A stretch of DNA of 64,000 nt from Mesorhizobium norvegicum. GTDB taxonomy: Bacteria > Pseudomonadota > Alphaproteobacteria > Rhizobiales > Rhizobiaceae. How positions within the stretch are numbered: position 1 is the stretch's first letter; each line of letters begins with the position of its first letter. The stretch spans positions 50,790-114,789 of the forward strand of contig NZ_SMYZ01000060.1 of NCBI RefSeq assembly GCF_004919685.1. Reading direction: 5' to 3'. The notes beneath the pieces are model-generated. The model ran no database searches and was not told the origin of the DNA. It saw only the letters and a list, made by a program, of their open reading frames with translations. This document shows, one piece after another, positions 1 through 8,869 of this stretch. A program made the translations under genes and the position numbers.

Positions 1-357
1 GCGGGCTTCTCGCAAGGGGCGTGTCTCTCGATCGAATATCTCTGCGCGGGACTGCCGCCGCCGGACGCTTTGGTGGCCTTCACGGGCTGCCGTGTCGGTG
101 TTCCGGCGGACGAAAGGTCCGAGGCCGGGCCGGCCGGAATGCCGATCTATCTTTCCGGTGGCGATGCCGATCCCTGGATTCCGGTCTCGGCGTTTGCCGA
201 TGCCGCGCAATCGCTGGGCCGGATTGGCGCGAGCCTGCGGGCCGATCTGTTCCCGGGCCGCGGCCATGAGGTCTCGGACGCCGAGATTGCCATGCTGGGC
301 ACGATCCTCGACGACCTCGCGGCAGGGCGTGGCCCGCGTATGGAGGCGGCGCGATGA
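1..357 (+). CDS. Alpha/beta hydrolase, phospholipase/carboxylesterase type (3' part only)
   Basis: The reading frame is open from the first base and ends at TGA 355-357, so only the C-terminal 118 residues are present. It opens with AGFSQGA, the nucleophile elbow G-x-S-x-G with the catalytic serine at bases 10-12. A GDADPW segment (Asp) and GRGHEVSD (His) follow and complete a Ser-Asp-His triad. This spacing and the short length after the serine fit the phospholipase/carboxylesterase (YpfH-like) family of small cytoplasmic esterases. Its stop overlaps the start of the maleylacetate reductase gene (ATGA at 354-357), so it belongs to the aromatic catabolic operon. A role in hydrolysing an ester or lactone of the aromatic substrate is inference. 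The true start lies outside the window. Confidence 0.8.
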   Translation, partial: AGFSQGACLSIEYLCAGLPPPDALVAFTGCRVGVPADERSEAGPAGMPIYLSGGDADPWIPVSAFADAAQSLGRIGASLRADLFPGRGHEVSDAEIAMLGTILDDLAAGRGPRMEAAR

Positions 358-1418
358 TGGACAGCTTCATCTTTCCGGGCCTGACGACACGGGTGGTCTT
401 CGGTGCCGGCACCATGGCTCGCGTCGAGGAGGAAGTCCGGCGGCTCGGCCATGACAAGGTGATGGTGCTGTCGACACCGCATCAGAAGGGCGATGCGGAA
501 AGACTGGCCGCAAGCCTTGGCGGCCTCGCCGCCGGGATCTTTGCCGGCGCGGTCATGCATACCCCCGTCGAGGTTACGGAAAAAGCCGTCGATGCCTTCC
601 GCACCAGCGGTGCTTCGGCGGTCGTCAGCCTCGGCGGCGGCTCGACCACCGGGCTCGGCAAGGCCATTGCCGTGCGCACGGGCGCCGACCAGGTGGTCAT
701 TCCCACCACCTATGCCGGCTCGGAAATGACCGACATCCTGGGTGAGACGGCGGCCGGCGAGAAGACCACCCGCCGCTCGCCGGACATTCGCCCCGAGACG
801 GTGATCTACGACGTCGATCTGACACTGAGCCTGCCGGTAGGTCTCACCGTCACCTCGGCGATGAACGCGATCGCCCATGCGATGGAGGCCTTCTATGCCC
901 CCGATCGCAATCCGGTGATCGTGCTGATGTGCAGGGATGCCATGGTTGCCTTCCGGGACGGCATTCCAAGGCTGATCGGTGATCCGCGGGATCGCGCGGC
1001 GCGGACGCAGGCGCTCTATGCGGCGTGGTGCTGCTCGATCGCGCTTGGCTATGTCTCGATGGCGCTGCATCACAAGCTGGCGCATGTCTTCGGCGGCTCG
1101 TTCGACACGCCGCATGCCGAAACCCACGCCATCCTGCTGCCGTACACGACCGCCTTCAACGAAGCGGCGGTGCCCGATCTGCTGCGCCCGATCGCCGATG
1201 CATTCGGTGGCGGCTCGGCGGGCGGGGGGCTCTGGGATTTCGCTCAGTCCGTCGGCTCGCCGCTGAGCCTGAAGGCGATCGGCATCGAGGAGGCCGATCT
1301 CGACCGCGCGGCGGCGATCGCGGTGAAGAATGCCTATGCGAATCCGAGGCCGATCGACCCGGGATCGATAAGGGAACTCCTTCAGGCGGCGTGGGAGGGA
1401 CGCCGTCCGGGGGACTAA
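354..1418 (+). CDS. Maleylacetate reductase (iron-type alcohol dehydrogenase family)
   Basis: This 354-residue protein belongs to the maleylacetate reductase branch of the iron-containing alcohol dehydrogenases, which reduce maleylacetate to 3-oxoadipate with NAD(P)H in the cytoplasm. The cofactor motif GGGSTTGLGKAIA is at about residues 94-106. The family signature PTTYAGSEMTDILGETA starts at about 116. A histidine-rich segment, HKLAHVFGG followed by PHAETHAILLPY, lies at about 240-265. Length matches the family (350-360). ATG 354 overlaps the preceding hydrolase stop. It sits in the same operon as an intradiol dioxygenase, and maleylacetate is the product of hydroxyquinol cleavage, which supports the specific call over a generic alcohol dehydrogenase. 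Confidence 0.9.
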   Translation: MMDSFIFPGLTTRVVFGAGTMARVEEEVRRLGHDKVMVLSTPHQKGDAERLAASLGGLAAGIFAGAVMHTPVEVTEKAVDAFRTSGASAVVSLGGGSTTGLGKAIAVRTGADQVVIPTTYAGSEMTDILGETAAGEKTTRRSPDIRPETVIYDVDLTLSLPVGLTVTSAMNAIAHAMEAFYAPDRNPVIVLMCRDAMVAFRDGIPRLIGDPRDRAARTQALYAAWCCSIALGYVSMALHHKLAHVFGGSFDTPHAETHAILLPYTTAFNEAAVPDLLRPIADAFGGGSAGGGLWDFAQSVGSPLSLKAIGIEEADLDRAAAIAVKNAYANPRPIDPGSIRELLQAAWEGRRPGD

Positions 1419-1445
1419 GAACAAAACAAGAGGGAGGAACCACAC

Positions 1446-2720
1446 ATGATCACAAGACGCAGCCTACTGAAAGCCTCGGCGGCGACAGGCCTGGCGCTGG
1501 CCGGTTCGCGCCTGGCGACGCCAGCCATCGCGCAAGGCGCCAAGATCCGTCTGGGCTATGTTTCGCCACAGACGGGGCCACTCGCCGGCTTCGCGGAGAG
1601 CGATGCCTACAACATCAAGGCCTTCCTCGCTTCCGAGGCGGGCAAGAACTTCGAGGTCATCGTCAAGGACAGCCAGTCGAACCCCAATCGCGCGGCCGAG
1701 GTGGCGAAGAGCCTGATCGTCGATGACGAGATCAACCTGATGCTCGTCGGCTCGACGCCCGAGAACACCAACCCGGTGGCCACCACCTGCGAGGCGGAGG
1801 GCATGCCGGTCATCTCGACGATGGCGCCGTGGCAGCCCTGGTTCATCGGCCAGCAGGGCAATCCGGCCGATCCGTCCTCGTGGAAGCCCTTCAACTTCGC
1901 CTATCATTATTTCTGGGGTCTCGAAGACATCATCGCCGTCTACACCGGCATGTGGAAGCAGCTTTCCACCAACGGCAAGGTGGGCGGGCTGTTCCCCAAC
2001 GATGCCGACGGCAATGCGTGGGGCGACCCGAAGAACGGGTTGAAGCCCGGCCTCGATGCCGCCGGTTTCAGCCTTGCCGATCCTGGTCGCTATCAGAACC
2101 TCTCGGACGATTTCACCGCGCAGGTCAACGCCTTCAAGGCGGCCAATGCCGAGATCGTCACCGGTGTGGTCATTCCGCCCGACTTCACCACCTTCTGGAA
2201 CCAGGCCCGCCAGCAGGGCTTCAAGCCCAAGGCAGTGACGGTGGCCAAGGCGATCCTCTTCCCGCAATCGGTCGAGACGCTCGGCGATGCCGGCCACAAC
2301 CTCTCGTCCGAGGTCTGGTGGTCGGCCTCGCATCCGTTCAAATCGTCCGTGACCGGCGAGAGTTCGGCGGAACTCGCGGCGGATTTCACCGCCAAGACCG
2401 GGCGTCCCTGGACCCAGCCGATCGGCTTTGTCCATTCGTTGTTCGAAGTGGCGGCCAATGTCATGGGCCGCGTTTCGGATCCGACCAATGCCGAGGCGAT
2501 CGCGACGGCGATAGCGGCCACGGACATGACGACCGTGGTGGGCAAGGTGGCCTGGAGCGGTGCGGGACTGCCGCCTTTCGCCGCGAAGAACGTCTGCAAG
2601 ACGCCGCTCGTTGGCGGGCAGTGGCGCAAGAAGACCGGCGGCGGCTTCGATCTGGTGATCGTCGAAAACGCCGGCGCTTCCGAGATTCCCGCCGCCGGCA
2701 AGATGGAAGCCCTGGCCTGA
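1446..2720 (+). CDS. ABC transporter substrate-binding protein, LivJ/HAAT type (system 1)
   Basis: This is a 424-residue periplasmic binding protein of the branched-chain amino acid/aromatic type (periplasmic binding fold 6). The N-terminus carries a twin-arginine signal (TRRSLLK at residues 3-9, then a hydrophobic stretch and TPAIAQ near residue 30). The mature part begins with KIRLGYVSPQTGPLAGF, typical of this family. A strong ribosome site (AGGGAGG) precedes ATG 1446. It heads a complete importer: ATPases 2799-4225 and permeases 4293-6214. In related aromatic clusters such proteins bind benzoate-like or phenylpropanoid acids. Here uptake of the ring substrate of the neighbouring hydroxyquinol enzymes is inferred. 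It is clearly homologous to the second binding protein at 9755-11059. Confidence 0.9.
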   Translation: MITRRSLLKASAATGLALAGSRLATPAIAQGAKIRLGYVSPQTGPLAGFAESDAYNIKAFLASEAGKNFEVIVKDSQSNPNRAAEVAKSLIVDDEINLMLVGSTPENTNPVATTCEAEGMPVISTMAPWQPWFIGQQGNPADPSSWKPFNFAYHYFWGLEDIIAVYTGMWKQLSTNGKVGGLFPNDADGNAWGDPKNGLKPGLDAAGFSLADPGRYQNLSDDFTAQVNAFKAANAEIVTGVVIPPDFTTFWNQARQQGFKPKAVTVAKAILFPQSVETLGDAGHNLSSEVWWSASHPFKSSVTGESSAELAADFTAKTGRPWTQPIGFVHSLFEVAANVMGRVSDPTNAEAIATAIAATDMTTVVGKVAWSGAGLPPFAAKNVCKTPLVGGQWRKKTGGGFDLVIVENAGASEIPAAGKMEALA

Positions 2721-2726
2721 CGCTGC

Positions 2727-2753
2727 CGAGGGCGGCTGATGCCGCCGCCCTCG
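2727..2753 (+). terminator. GC-rich hairpin after the first binding-protein gene
   Basis: Arms CGAGGGCGGC (2727-2736) and GCCGCCCTCG (2744-2753) are perfectly complementary over 10 bp around a 7-nt loop. No T-run follows, so it is more likely an mRNA-stabilising or partial-termination hairpin than a full terminator. Such hairpins after binding-protein genes commonly give more binding protein than membrane parts; that role is inferred. Confidence 0.6.
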
Positions 2754-2773
2754 TTCGGCGCAATCCAAGGATC

Positions 2774-2801
2774 GTAGCCCAAGAATGGTAGCCCAAGAAT
2801 G
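2774..2801 (+). repeat. Perfect 14-bp tandem duplication upstream of the ABC ATPase start
   Basis: The unit GTAGCCCAAGAATG occurs twice head to tail (2774-2787 and 2788-2801). Each copy ends in ATG. The second ATG (2799) is in frame with the ATPase gene and the first (2785) is not. It looks like a recent slip duplication at the translation start region. Confidence 0.9.
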
Positions 2802-3524
2802 GCAGCAATGATGCTCAGGCTGGAAAACGTCTCGAAATCGTTCGGCGCCCTGAAGGTTACGGATGGCGTGACCGTCACGGTTCCGCGCGGCGAGGCGTTG
2901 GGCATCATCGGTCCGAACGGGGCCGGAAAATCGACGCTCTTCAACCTGATCACCGGCAATTTGTTTGCAAATGAGGGTCGCATCGAATTCCTCGGCCGCG
3001 ACGTGACCCGTGCTCCGGCCATGGAGCGGGTGCGCATGGGCGTCGGCCGCAGCTTCCAGATTCCGCAGCCTTTCGAGGGGCTGACCGTGTTCGAGAATCT
3101 CCTGACTGCCGCCGCCTTCGGCCGGGGCGGACGCGAGGCCGAAATGGTCGACGATTGCGCTGGTATCCTCGAGGAGGCGGAGCTTCTGAGGAAGGCCAAC
3201 GTCGTGGCCGGCTCGCTCAGCCTTCTCGATCGCAAGCGCCTTGAACTCGCCCGCGCCTTGGCGACGGGCCCCGAGCTTCTGCTCCTGGACGAGATCGCCG
3301 GCGGTCTGACGGAGGGCGAATGCAAGGCCCTGGTCGCAACGATCAGAGCCATCCACGCGAGGGGAACCACCATCATCTGGATCGAGCATGTGCTGCATGC
3401 CCTGACGTCGGTGGTCGAGCGGCTTCTCGTGCTGGATTTCGGGCGCGTGATCGGGATCGGTGCGCCCGATGAGATCATGGCCTCGAAGGCGGTTCGCGAA
3501 ATCTATCTGGGGCTCGAGGTCTGA
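2799..3524 (+). CDS. ABC transporter ATP-binding protein, LivG type (system 1)
   Basis: This 241-residue nucleotide-binding subunit powers the first importer at the inner membrane. Walker A is GPNGAGKST (about 38-46), Walker B LLLLDEIAGG (about 160-169), and the switch histidine lies in WIEHVLH (His197). The ABC signature is unusual: LSLLDRKRLELARAL at about 140-154 instead of LSGGQ. Its paralogue at 11061 shares this change. The start is uncertain among ATG 2799, 2808 and 2811, because a 14-bp duplication lies just upstream and no clear ribosome site is visible. It overlaps the next ATPase gene (TGATG at 3522-3526). LivG-like ATPases form a heterodimer with LivF-like partners. Confidence 0.9.
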   Translation: MAAMMLRLENVSKSFGALKVTDGVTVTVPRGEALGIIGPNGAGKSTLFNLITGNLFANEGRIEFLGRDVTRAPAMERVRMGVGRSFQIPQPFEGLTVFENLLTAAAFGRGGREAEMVDDCAGILEEAELLRKANVVAGSLSLLDRKRLELARALATGPELLLLDEIAGGLTEGECKALVATIRAIHARGTTIIWIEHVLHALTSVVERLLVLDFGRVIGIGAPDEIMASKAVREIYLGLEV

Positions 3525-4225
3525 TGCTGGAAACGCGCGACCTCACCGCGAATTACGGCCAGTTCCGGGCGCTGTTCGGTGTGGATATCACCGTGGCCGC
3601 GGGCGAATGCGTGGCGATCATCGGCGCCAACGGCGCCGGGAAATCCACGCTGATGCGCTCGATCACGGGCGTGATCGGCAATGAGCCCGGCATGGTGCTG
3701 CACAGGGGCGAGCCGATTGGCGCGCTGTCTTCGGCAGAGATCATGAAGCGCGGCATCACCATGGTGCCGGAAGGCCGCCGGCTGTTCCCTTCGCTGACCG
3801 TCGAGGAAAATCTGCTGGTCGGCGGGCAAGCGCGCAAGGTGCCGGGGCCGTGGAGCCTCGACACGGTCTATGACCTTTTCCCGATCCTGCGCGAGCGGCG
3901 TAAGAGCCCCAGCACCGCACTCTCGGGCGGCCAGCAGCAGATGGTGGCGATCGGCCGGGCGCTGATGTCGAACCCCGAATTGCTGCTCTGCGACGAGATC
4001 AGCCTCGGCCTCGCGCCCGTCGTCATCCGCGATATCTACGCAGCCCTTCCCAGGATCCGCGCAGGCGGCGCCGCGATCGTGCTGGTGGAGCAGGATATCG
4101 GCAAGGCGCTGGCGGTGGCCGATCGCGTCTACTGCATGATGGAGGGTCGCGTCATGCTGGTCGCCAAGGCGGCAGAGGTCACGCGCGAAGAAATACATTC
4201 TGCCTATTTCGGAGTGGCGGCATGA
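3524..4225 (+). CDS. ABC transporter ATP-binding protein, LivF type (system 1)
   Basis: This is the 233-residue second ATPase of the importer. It has Walker A GANGAGKST (about 35-43), the canonical signature LSGGQQQMVAIGRAL (about 132-146), and Walker B LLLCDEISLGLAP. The VPEGRRLFPSLTVEENL segment is characteristic of the LivF family. Since the LivG partner lacks a normal signature, this subunit supplies the only standard signature motif of the pair. The gene starts on the stop of the preceding ATPase, indicating translational coupling. Confidence 0.93.
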   Translation: MLETRDLTANYGQFRALFGVDITVAAGECVAIIGANGAGKSTLMRSITGVIGNEPGMVLHRGEPIGALSSAEIMKRGITMVPEGRRLFPSLTVEENLLVGGQARKVPGPWSLDTVYDLFPILRERRKSPSTALSGGQQQMVAIGRALMSNPELLLCDEISLGLAPVVIRDIYAALPRIRAGGAAIVLVEQDIGKALAVADRVYCMMEGRVMLVAKAAEVTREEIHSAYFGVAA

Positions 4226-4292
4226 CGCGGGAACCGAGGCTCCGTCGTTTGCTCGCGCAGTGCTGTTGTGGCCTGATCGAGGTGGCGCGGCG

Positions 4293-5156
4293 ATGATCTG
4301 GCTGGACACCCTCGTGCAGGGGATTCTGCTGGGCGGGCTCTATGCCCTGTTTGCAGCAGGGTTGAGCCTTGTCTTCGGCATCATGCGGCTGGTGAATCTT
4401 GCCCATGGCGACCTCATCATTCTTGCCGCCTATCTGGTTTTGATGGGCGTCACGCTGCTCGGCCTGTCGCCCTGGATCGCCGCCCTGGTCGCCATGCCGG
4501 TGATGTTCGCGCTCGGCTGGCTATTGCAGGCCGCCGTCTTGAACCGCGTGCTGGGCAAAGACATCCTGCCGCCGCTTCTCGTCACGTTCGGCCTGTCGGT
4601 CGCCCTGCAGAACGGGCTGCTCGAGGTCTTTTCCGCCGACAGCCGCCGCATTCCGGTTGGCGCGTTGGAGGGGGCGTCGCTCGATCTCGGGCTGGTCACG
4701 GTGGGGATCATGCCGCTGATGACCTTTGCCTCGGCGATCGTGATGATCATTGCCCTGAACGGGCTCTTTTACCACACCGCCCTCGGCCGTGCCTTCCGCG
4801 CCACTTCGGACGACGCCGTGACGGCGGGGCTGATGGGGATAGAGCCGAAGCGGATTTTCGCGATCGCCACCGGGATCGCCATGGTCGTGGTGACGCTGGC
4901 GGCGCTCTATCTCGGCATGCGAGCGAACTTCGATCCCTCGATCGGGCCGGCGCGGCTGATCTATGCCTTCGAGGCGGTGATCATCGGCGGCCTCGGCAGC
5001 CTGTGGGGAACGCTTGCCGGCGGGATCATCATCGGCGTGGCGCAGACGTTCGGTGCGGTGCTGAATCCGGAATGGCAGATCCTGGCCGGCCACATCGCCT
5101 TCCTGGCCGTGATGCTGCTCAAGCCGCGCGGGCTTTTTCCGCGCGCAGTGGATTGA
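4293..5156 (+). CDS. ABC transporter permease, LivH type (system 1)
   Basis: This is a 287-residue integral membrane permease. The N-terminus MIWLDTLVQGILLGGLYALF and the segment FGIMRLVNLAHGDLI are hallmarks of LivH. Hydrophobic segments suggest about eight membrane helices, and the coupling region FEAVIIGGLGSLWGTLAGG is present near residue 230. ATG 4293 is chosen rather than an in-frame ATG at 4260 because the family N-terminus begins there and a GAGGTGGC stretch lies upstream. It is followed after 8 nt by the LivM-type permease. Confidence 0.92.
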   Translation: MIWLDTLVQGILLGGLYALFAAGLSLVFGIMRLVNLAHGDLIILAAYLVLMGVTLLGLSPWIAALVAMPVMFALGWLLQAAVLNRVLGKDILPPLLVTFGLSVALQNGLLEVFSADSRRIPVGALEGASLDLGLVTVGIMPLMTFASAIVMIIALNGLFYHTALGRAFRATSDDAVTAGLMGIEPKRIFAIATGIAMVVVTLAALYLGMRANFDPSIGPARLIYAFEAVIIGGLGSLWGTLAGGIIIGVAQTFGAVLNPEWQILAGHIAFLAVMLLKPRGLFPRAVD

Positions 5157-5164
5157 GGGGCGGC

Positions 5165-6214
5165 ATGTATCGACTGACAACCCGCACCTGCGCCGGAACC
5201 GTGACTGCGATCACGGTGCCGATCTTCATCGTCGCCGCGCTCGCGCTGCCTGCCGTGGCCTCGCGTGGCGTCGTCCAGGATCTGTTCTTCATCCTCACCA
5301 TGCTGACGCTGGCGCAGATATGGAACCTGCTGGCGGGCTATGGCGGTCTGGTCTCAGTGGGCCAGCAGGCCTTCGTCGGCATCGGCGCCTATGCGATGTT
5401 CGCCGGCGTCATCCTGCTCGGCTGGAACCCGGTCCTGGCGATCCCGCTGGGCGGCCTCGCGGCGCTGGTGCTGGCGGTTCTGACGGCCTTCTTCGCCTTC
5501 CGCTTGCAGGGCGCCTATTTCGCCATCGGCACCTGGGTGATCGCCGAAGTGACGCGCCTGCTGGTCGCGCAGTGGAAGGCGCTTGGCGGCGGCACCGGCA
5601 CCTCGCTGCCGCGCGAGGCGACGAGCAGCATCCTGGGCACCGATGCGATCCGGGCGCTGTTCGGCGTCCGCGAGGCCGCGGCACGCGACGTCCTGGCCTA
5701 CTGGCTGGCTTTGGCGCTGGTCGTGGCTGTGACGGGCGGCATCTATTGGCTGCTGCGCAGTCGCCTTGGGCTGGCGCTGGCGGCCGTGCGCGACAATGTC
5801 GACGCGGCGCAATCGGTGGGCGTCGATACCGGCCGGCTCAGATGGGCGGTCTTTCTGATCGCCGCGGCCGCCACCGGGCTGACGGGCGCGCTGATCTTCC
5901 TGCAGACGGCCCGTATCTCGCCAGGAGCGGCCTTTGCCGTCACCGACTGGACCGCCAACGTCATCTTCATTGTCGTCATCGGCGGCATCGGCACCATCGA
6001 GGGGCCGATCCTCGGTGTGCTGGTCTTCTTTGCGCTGCGCTCGGCGCTGGCCGACTACGGCAGCTGGTACTTGATGACGCTCGGCCTCATCGCCGTCGTC
6101 GTGATGCTTTTTGCGCCAAAGGGGCTGTGGGGGCTGATCGCATCCCGCAATGGCCTGCACCTGTTTCCGGTCCGCCGCAGGCTGATCGGTCCGAAGATCG
6201 AGGGAGGAATTTGA
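5165..6214 (+). CDS. ABC transporter permease, LivM type (system 1)
   Basis: This 349-residue second permease pairs with the LivH-type subunit. It shows the family segments IWNLLAGYGGLVSVGQQAFVG (about 55-75), AYFAIGTWVIAEV and VIGGIGTIEGPILG. Start ATG 5165 follows GAGGGGCGGC. The stop overlaps the start of the TfdB-like hydroxylase gene (TGATG at 6212-6216), so the importer and the ring hydroxylase are translated from one message. That coupling is the main reason to assign an aromatic substrate to the importer. Confidence 0.92.
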   Translation: MYRLTTRTCAGTVTAITVPIFIVAALALPAVASRGVVQDLFFILTMLTLAQIWNLLAGYGGLVSVGQQAFVGIGAYAMFAGVILLGWNPVLAIPLGGLAALVLAVLTAFFAFRLQGAYFAIGTWVIAEVTRLLVAQWKALGGGTGTSLPREATSSILGTDAIRALFGVREAAARDVLAYWLALALVVAVTGGIYWLLRSRLGLALAAVRDNVDAAQSVGVDTGRLRWAVFLIAAAATGLTGALIFLQTARISPGAAFAVTDWTANVIFIVVIGGIGTIEGPILGVLVFFALRSALADYGSWYLMTLGLIAVVVMLFAPKGLWGLIASRNGLHLFPVRRRLIGPKIEGGI

Positions 6215-7968
6215 TGGCGGATATCGAAACCGACGTGCTGATCGTCGGCACGGGCCCAGCCGGCTCGGCCACGGCGGCGCTGCTGTCCAGCTACGGCGTG
6301 GCCAACATGATCGTCAATCGCTACCGCTGGTTGTCGAATACGCCGCGTGCCCACATCACCAACCAGCGCACCATGGAAGTGCTGCGCGATCTCGGTCCGG
6401 ATGTCGAGGCAGAGGCCATGATGCACGCCTCGCCGCAGGAGCTGATGGGCGAGAACGTGTTCTGCGAAAGCCTGGCCGGCGAGGAGATCGGCCGCATGAA
6501 GAGCTGGGGCATCCACCCGCTCTCGAAGGCCGAACATCTCCTGTCGTCTCCCTGCCTCATGAACGATCTGCCGCAGACCTTCATGGAGCCGATCCTGTTC
6601 AAGTCGGCCTGCGCCCGGGGGACGCAGGCGCGCATGAGCACGGAATATGTCAGCCATGTCCAGGATGCGGACGGCGTGACCACGACCTGCCGCGATCGGC
6701 TGTCGGGCAAGGATTTCACCGTGCGGTCGAAGTTCCTCGTCGGCGCCGACGGCGGCAACTCGTTGGTGGCCGAGCATCTGGGCCTGCCGCTCGAGGGGAA
6801 GATGGGTGTCGGCGGGTCGATGAACATCCTGTTCAGGGCCGATCTCTCGAAGTATGTCGCCCACCGGCCAAGCGTCCTCTACTGGGTCATGCAGCCCGGC
6901 GCCGACGTCGGCGGCATCGGCATGGGCCTCGTTCGCATGGTGCGGCCGTGGACCGAGTGGCTGATCGTCTGGGGCTACGACATCAACCAGCCGCCGCCGG
7001 AGGTGACGCCGGAACTGGCCACCGAGGTCGCGCGTCAGCTGGTCGGCGATCCCGCGCTCGAGATCGAGCTCCTGGGCGCCAACACCTGGACCGTGAACAA
7101 TTGCTTCGCCACGCAGATGCAGAAGGGGCGGGTGTTCATCATGGGCGACGCCGCGCACCGGCATCCGCCCTCGAACGGGCTCGGCTCGAACACGTCGATC
7201 CAGGACGGGTTCAACCTCGCCTGGAAGCTTGCCAAGGTCATCAAGGGGCAGGCGGGGGTCGGGCTTCTCGACAGCTTCTCGGCCGAGCGCGCACCGATCG
7301 CGCGCCAGATCGTGACGCGCGCGAACCAGTCCATCGCCGAATTCGGACCGATCTTCGAGGCGCTCGGCATGGACGGCGGCGTGGATCACGACAAGATCCA
7401 GAGGAACATGGAGGCTCGCGCCGACGCGACGCCCGCCGCCGAAGCGCAGCGTGAGGCGCTCCGCAAGGCCATCGCCTTCAAGAAGTACGAGTTCGACGCC
7501 CATGGCGTCGAGATGAACCAGCGCTATGCGTCGGGCGCGGTGGTGACCGACGGCCAGGGCGAGCCGGCTTTCGAGAAGGATCGCGAGCTGCACTATGCGC
7601 CAACGACGTGGCCGGGCGCGCGCTTGCCGCATGTCTGGGTCTTCGAGCGCTCGGGCAGGAAGGTCTCGACGCTCGATCTTTGCGGGCATGGCGAGTTCAC
7701 GCTGTTGACCGGTATTGGCGGCGAGGCGTGGGTCGCCGCGGCGGAGACGGTGGGCGCGGAGCTCGGTCTGCCGATCCGCAGCCATGTGATCGGCCCGCGC
7801 CGCGCGATCGAGGATCACACCGGCGACTGGGCCGGCGCGCGGGAGATCCGCGACACCGGCTGCCTGATCGTCCGTCCCGACCACCACGTCGCCTGGCGCT
7901 CCGAAACGCTGGCGGCCGATCCGGCGGCCGAACTGCGCCGGGTGTTCAAATCCGTTCTGGCGCGCTGA
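6214..7968 (+). CDS. FAD-dependent phenol hydroxylase, TfdB-like
   Basis: This is a 584-residue flavoprotein monooxygenase of the 2,4-dichlorophenol 6-monooxygenase/phenol hydroxylase family. The dinucleotide motif GTGPAG is at 12-17. The family segment TPRAHITNQRTMEVLRDLG follows, then the DG motif VGADGGNS at about 176-183. The FAD motif GDAAHRHPPSNGLGSNTSIQ lies near 311-330, with a thioredoxin-like C-terminal domain after about 450. These segments closely match known TfdB proteins. Such enzymes use NAD(P)H and O2 to ortho-hydroxylate phenols. With a hydroxyquinol-type dioxygenase directly downstream, the likely job is making hydroxyquinol from a dihydroxybenzene such as resorcinol or hydroquinone. 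Chlorophenols are also possible. ATG 6214 overlaps the permease stop and follows AGGGAGGAA. Confidence 0.9.
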   Translation: MADIETDVLIVGTGPAGSATAALLSSYGVANMIVNRYRWLSNTPRAHITNQRTMEVLRDLGPDVEAEAMMHASPQELMGENVFCESLAGEEIGRMKSWGIHPLSKAEHLLSSPCLMNDLPQTFMEPILFKSACARGTQARMSTEYVSHVQDADGVTTTCRDRLSGKDFTVRSKFLVGADGGNSLVAEHLGLPLEGKMGVGGSMNILFRADLSKYVAHRPSVLYWVMQPGADVGGIGMGLVRMVRPWTEWLIVWGYDINQPPPEVTPELATEVARQLVGDPALEIELLGANTWTVNNCFATQMQKGRVFIMGDAAHRHPPSNGLGSNTSIQDGFNLAWKLAKVIKGQAGVGLLDSFSAERAPIARQIVTRANQSIAEFGPIFEALGMDGGVDHDKIQRNMEARADATPAAEAQREALRKAIAFKKYEFDAHGVEMNQRYASGAVVTDGQGEPAFEKDRELHYAPTTWPGARLPHVWVFERSGRKVSTLDLCGHGEFTLLTGIGGEAWVAAAETVGAELGLPIRSHVIGPRRAIEDHTGDWAGAREIRDTGCLIVRPDHHVAWRSETLAADPAAELRRVFKSVLAR

Positions 7969-7978
7969 GGAGGATCCC

Positions 7979-8869
7979 ATGATCGACGAACACGAATCCG
8001 GTTATTTCACCGAAGCGAACTCGGCCGAAATCGTCGTGGCGCGAAACAGGAACGCTGGGGATGAGCGGCTCAAAGAGGTGATGGAGGTCATCACCCGCAA
8101 GCTGCACGAGGCGGTGAAGGAGATCGAGCCGACACAAGAGGAATGGTTCGGCGCGATCATGTTCCTGACGCAGACGGGCCAGATCTGCAACGAGTGGCGG
8201 CAGGAGTACATCTTGCTGTCGGATGTTCTCGGCGTCTCGATGCTGGTCGATGCGATCAACAACCGCAAGCCGTCGGGCGCCTCGGAATCCACGGTGCTGG
8301 GACCTTTCCACGTCGCCGATGCGCCCGAACTGCCGATGGGCTCGAACATCTGCCTCGACCAGAAGGGCGAGCCGATGTTCGTGCATGGCCGCATCCTCGA
8401 CACCGAGGGCAACCCGATCGCAGGCGCCAAGATCGACGTCTGGCAGGCCAATGACGAGGGCTTCTACGACGTGCAGCAGAAGGGCATCCAGCCCGACTTC
8501 AACCTGCGCGGCGTGTTCCGCACCGGCGTGGACGGACGTTATTGGTTCCGCGGCGTCAAGCCCAAATACTACCCGATCCCTGATGACGGCCCGGTCGGCA
8601 AGCTGCTGGGCGCGCTAGGCCGCCACCCCTATCGTCCTGCGCATCTCCACTACATCGTCGAGGCCGAAGGCTTCGACGTGCTGACCACGCACATCTTCGA
8701 TCCGGACGATCCGTACATCGATTCAGATGCCGTTTTCGGCGTGAAGAAGAGCCTGCTCGCCGAATTCCGCAAGGTCGAGGACGCCGAAGCCGCCGCCAGG
8801 GTCGAGGTCGCGGCCCCGTTCTACGACGTGGAGTTCGATTTCGTGCTGTCGCGCAAGGGAGGAAACTGA
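7979..8869 (+). CDS. Intradiol ring-cleavage dioxygenase, probably hydroxyquinol 1,2-dioxygenase
   Basis: This 296-residue non-haem Fe(III) dioxygenase has a helical N-terminal dimerisation domain (about 1-100, typical of catechol/hydroxyquinol 1,2-dioxygenases) and a C-terminal catalytic barrel. The four expected iron ligands are visible: Tyr163 (DEGFYDVQ), Tyr198 (KYYPIPDDGP), and His222 and His224 (RPAHLHY). The motif ESTVLGPFHV is characteristic. Hydroxyquinol cleavage gives maleylacetate, the substrate of the maleylacetate reductase encoded upstream, which favours hydroxyquinol over catechol. It has an SD-like AGGAGG before ATG 7979 and overlaps the next gene (TGATG at 8867-8871). Confidence 0.9.
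   Translation: MIDEHESGYFTEANSAEIVVARNRNAGDERLKEVMEVITRKLHEAVKEIEPTQEEWFGAIMFLTQTGQICNEWRQEYILLSDVLGVSMLVDAINNRKPSGASESTVLGPFHVADAPELPMGSNICLDQKGEPMFVHGRILDTEGNPIAGAKIDVWQANDEGFYDVQQKGIQPDFNLRGVFRTGVDGRYWFRGVKPKYYPIPDDGPVGKLLGALGRHPYRPAHLHYIVEAEGFDVLTTHIFDPDDPYIDSDAVFGVKKSLLAEFRKVEDAEAAARVEVAAPFYDVEFDFVLSRKGGN

Noticed and set aside
1464..3398. 644-codon open frame on the - strand
   Set aside because: It lies opposite the binding-protein and ATPase genes, is Arg/His/Gly-rich and has no recognisable domain; it is an antisense effect of high GC.
5003..5164. Upstream extension of the LivM-type gene
   Set aside because: It overlaps the LivH coding sequence and has no family features; ATG 5165 begins the conserved protein.
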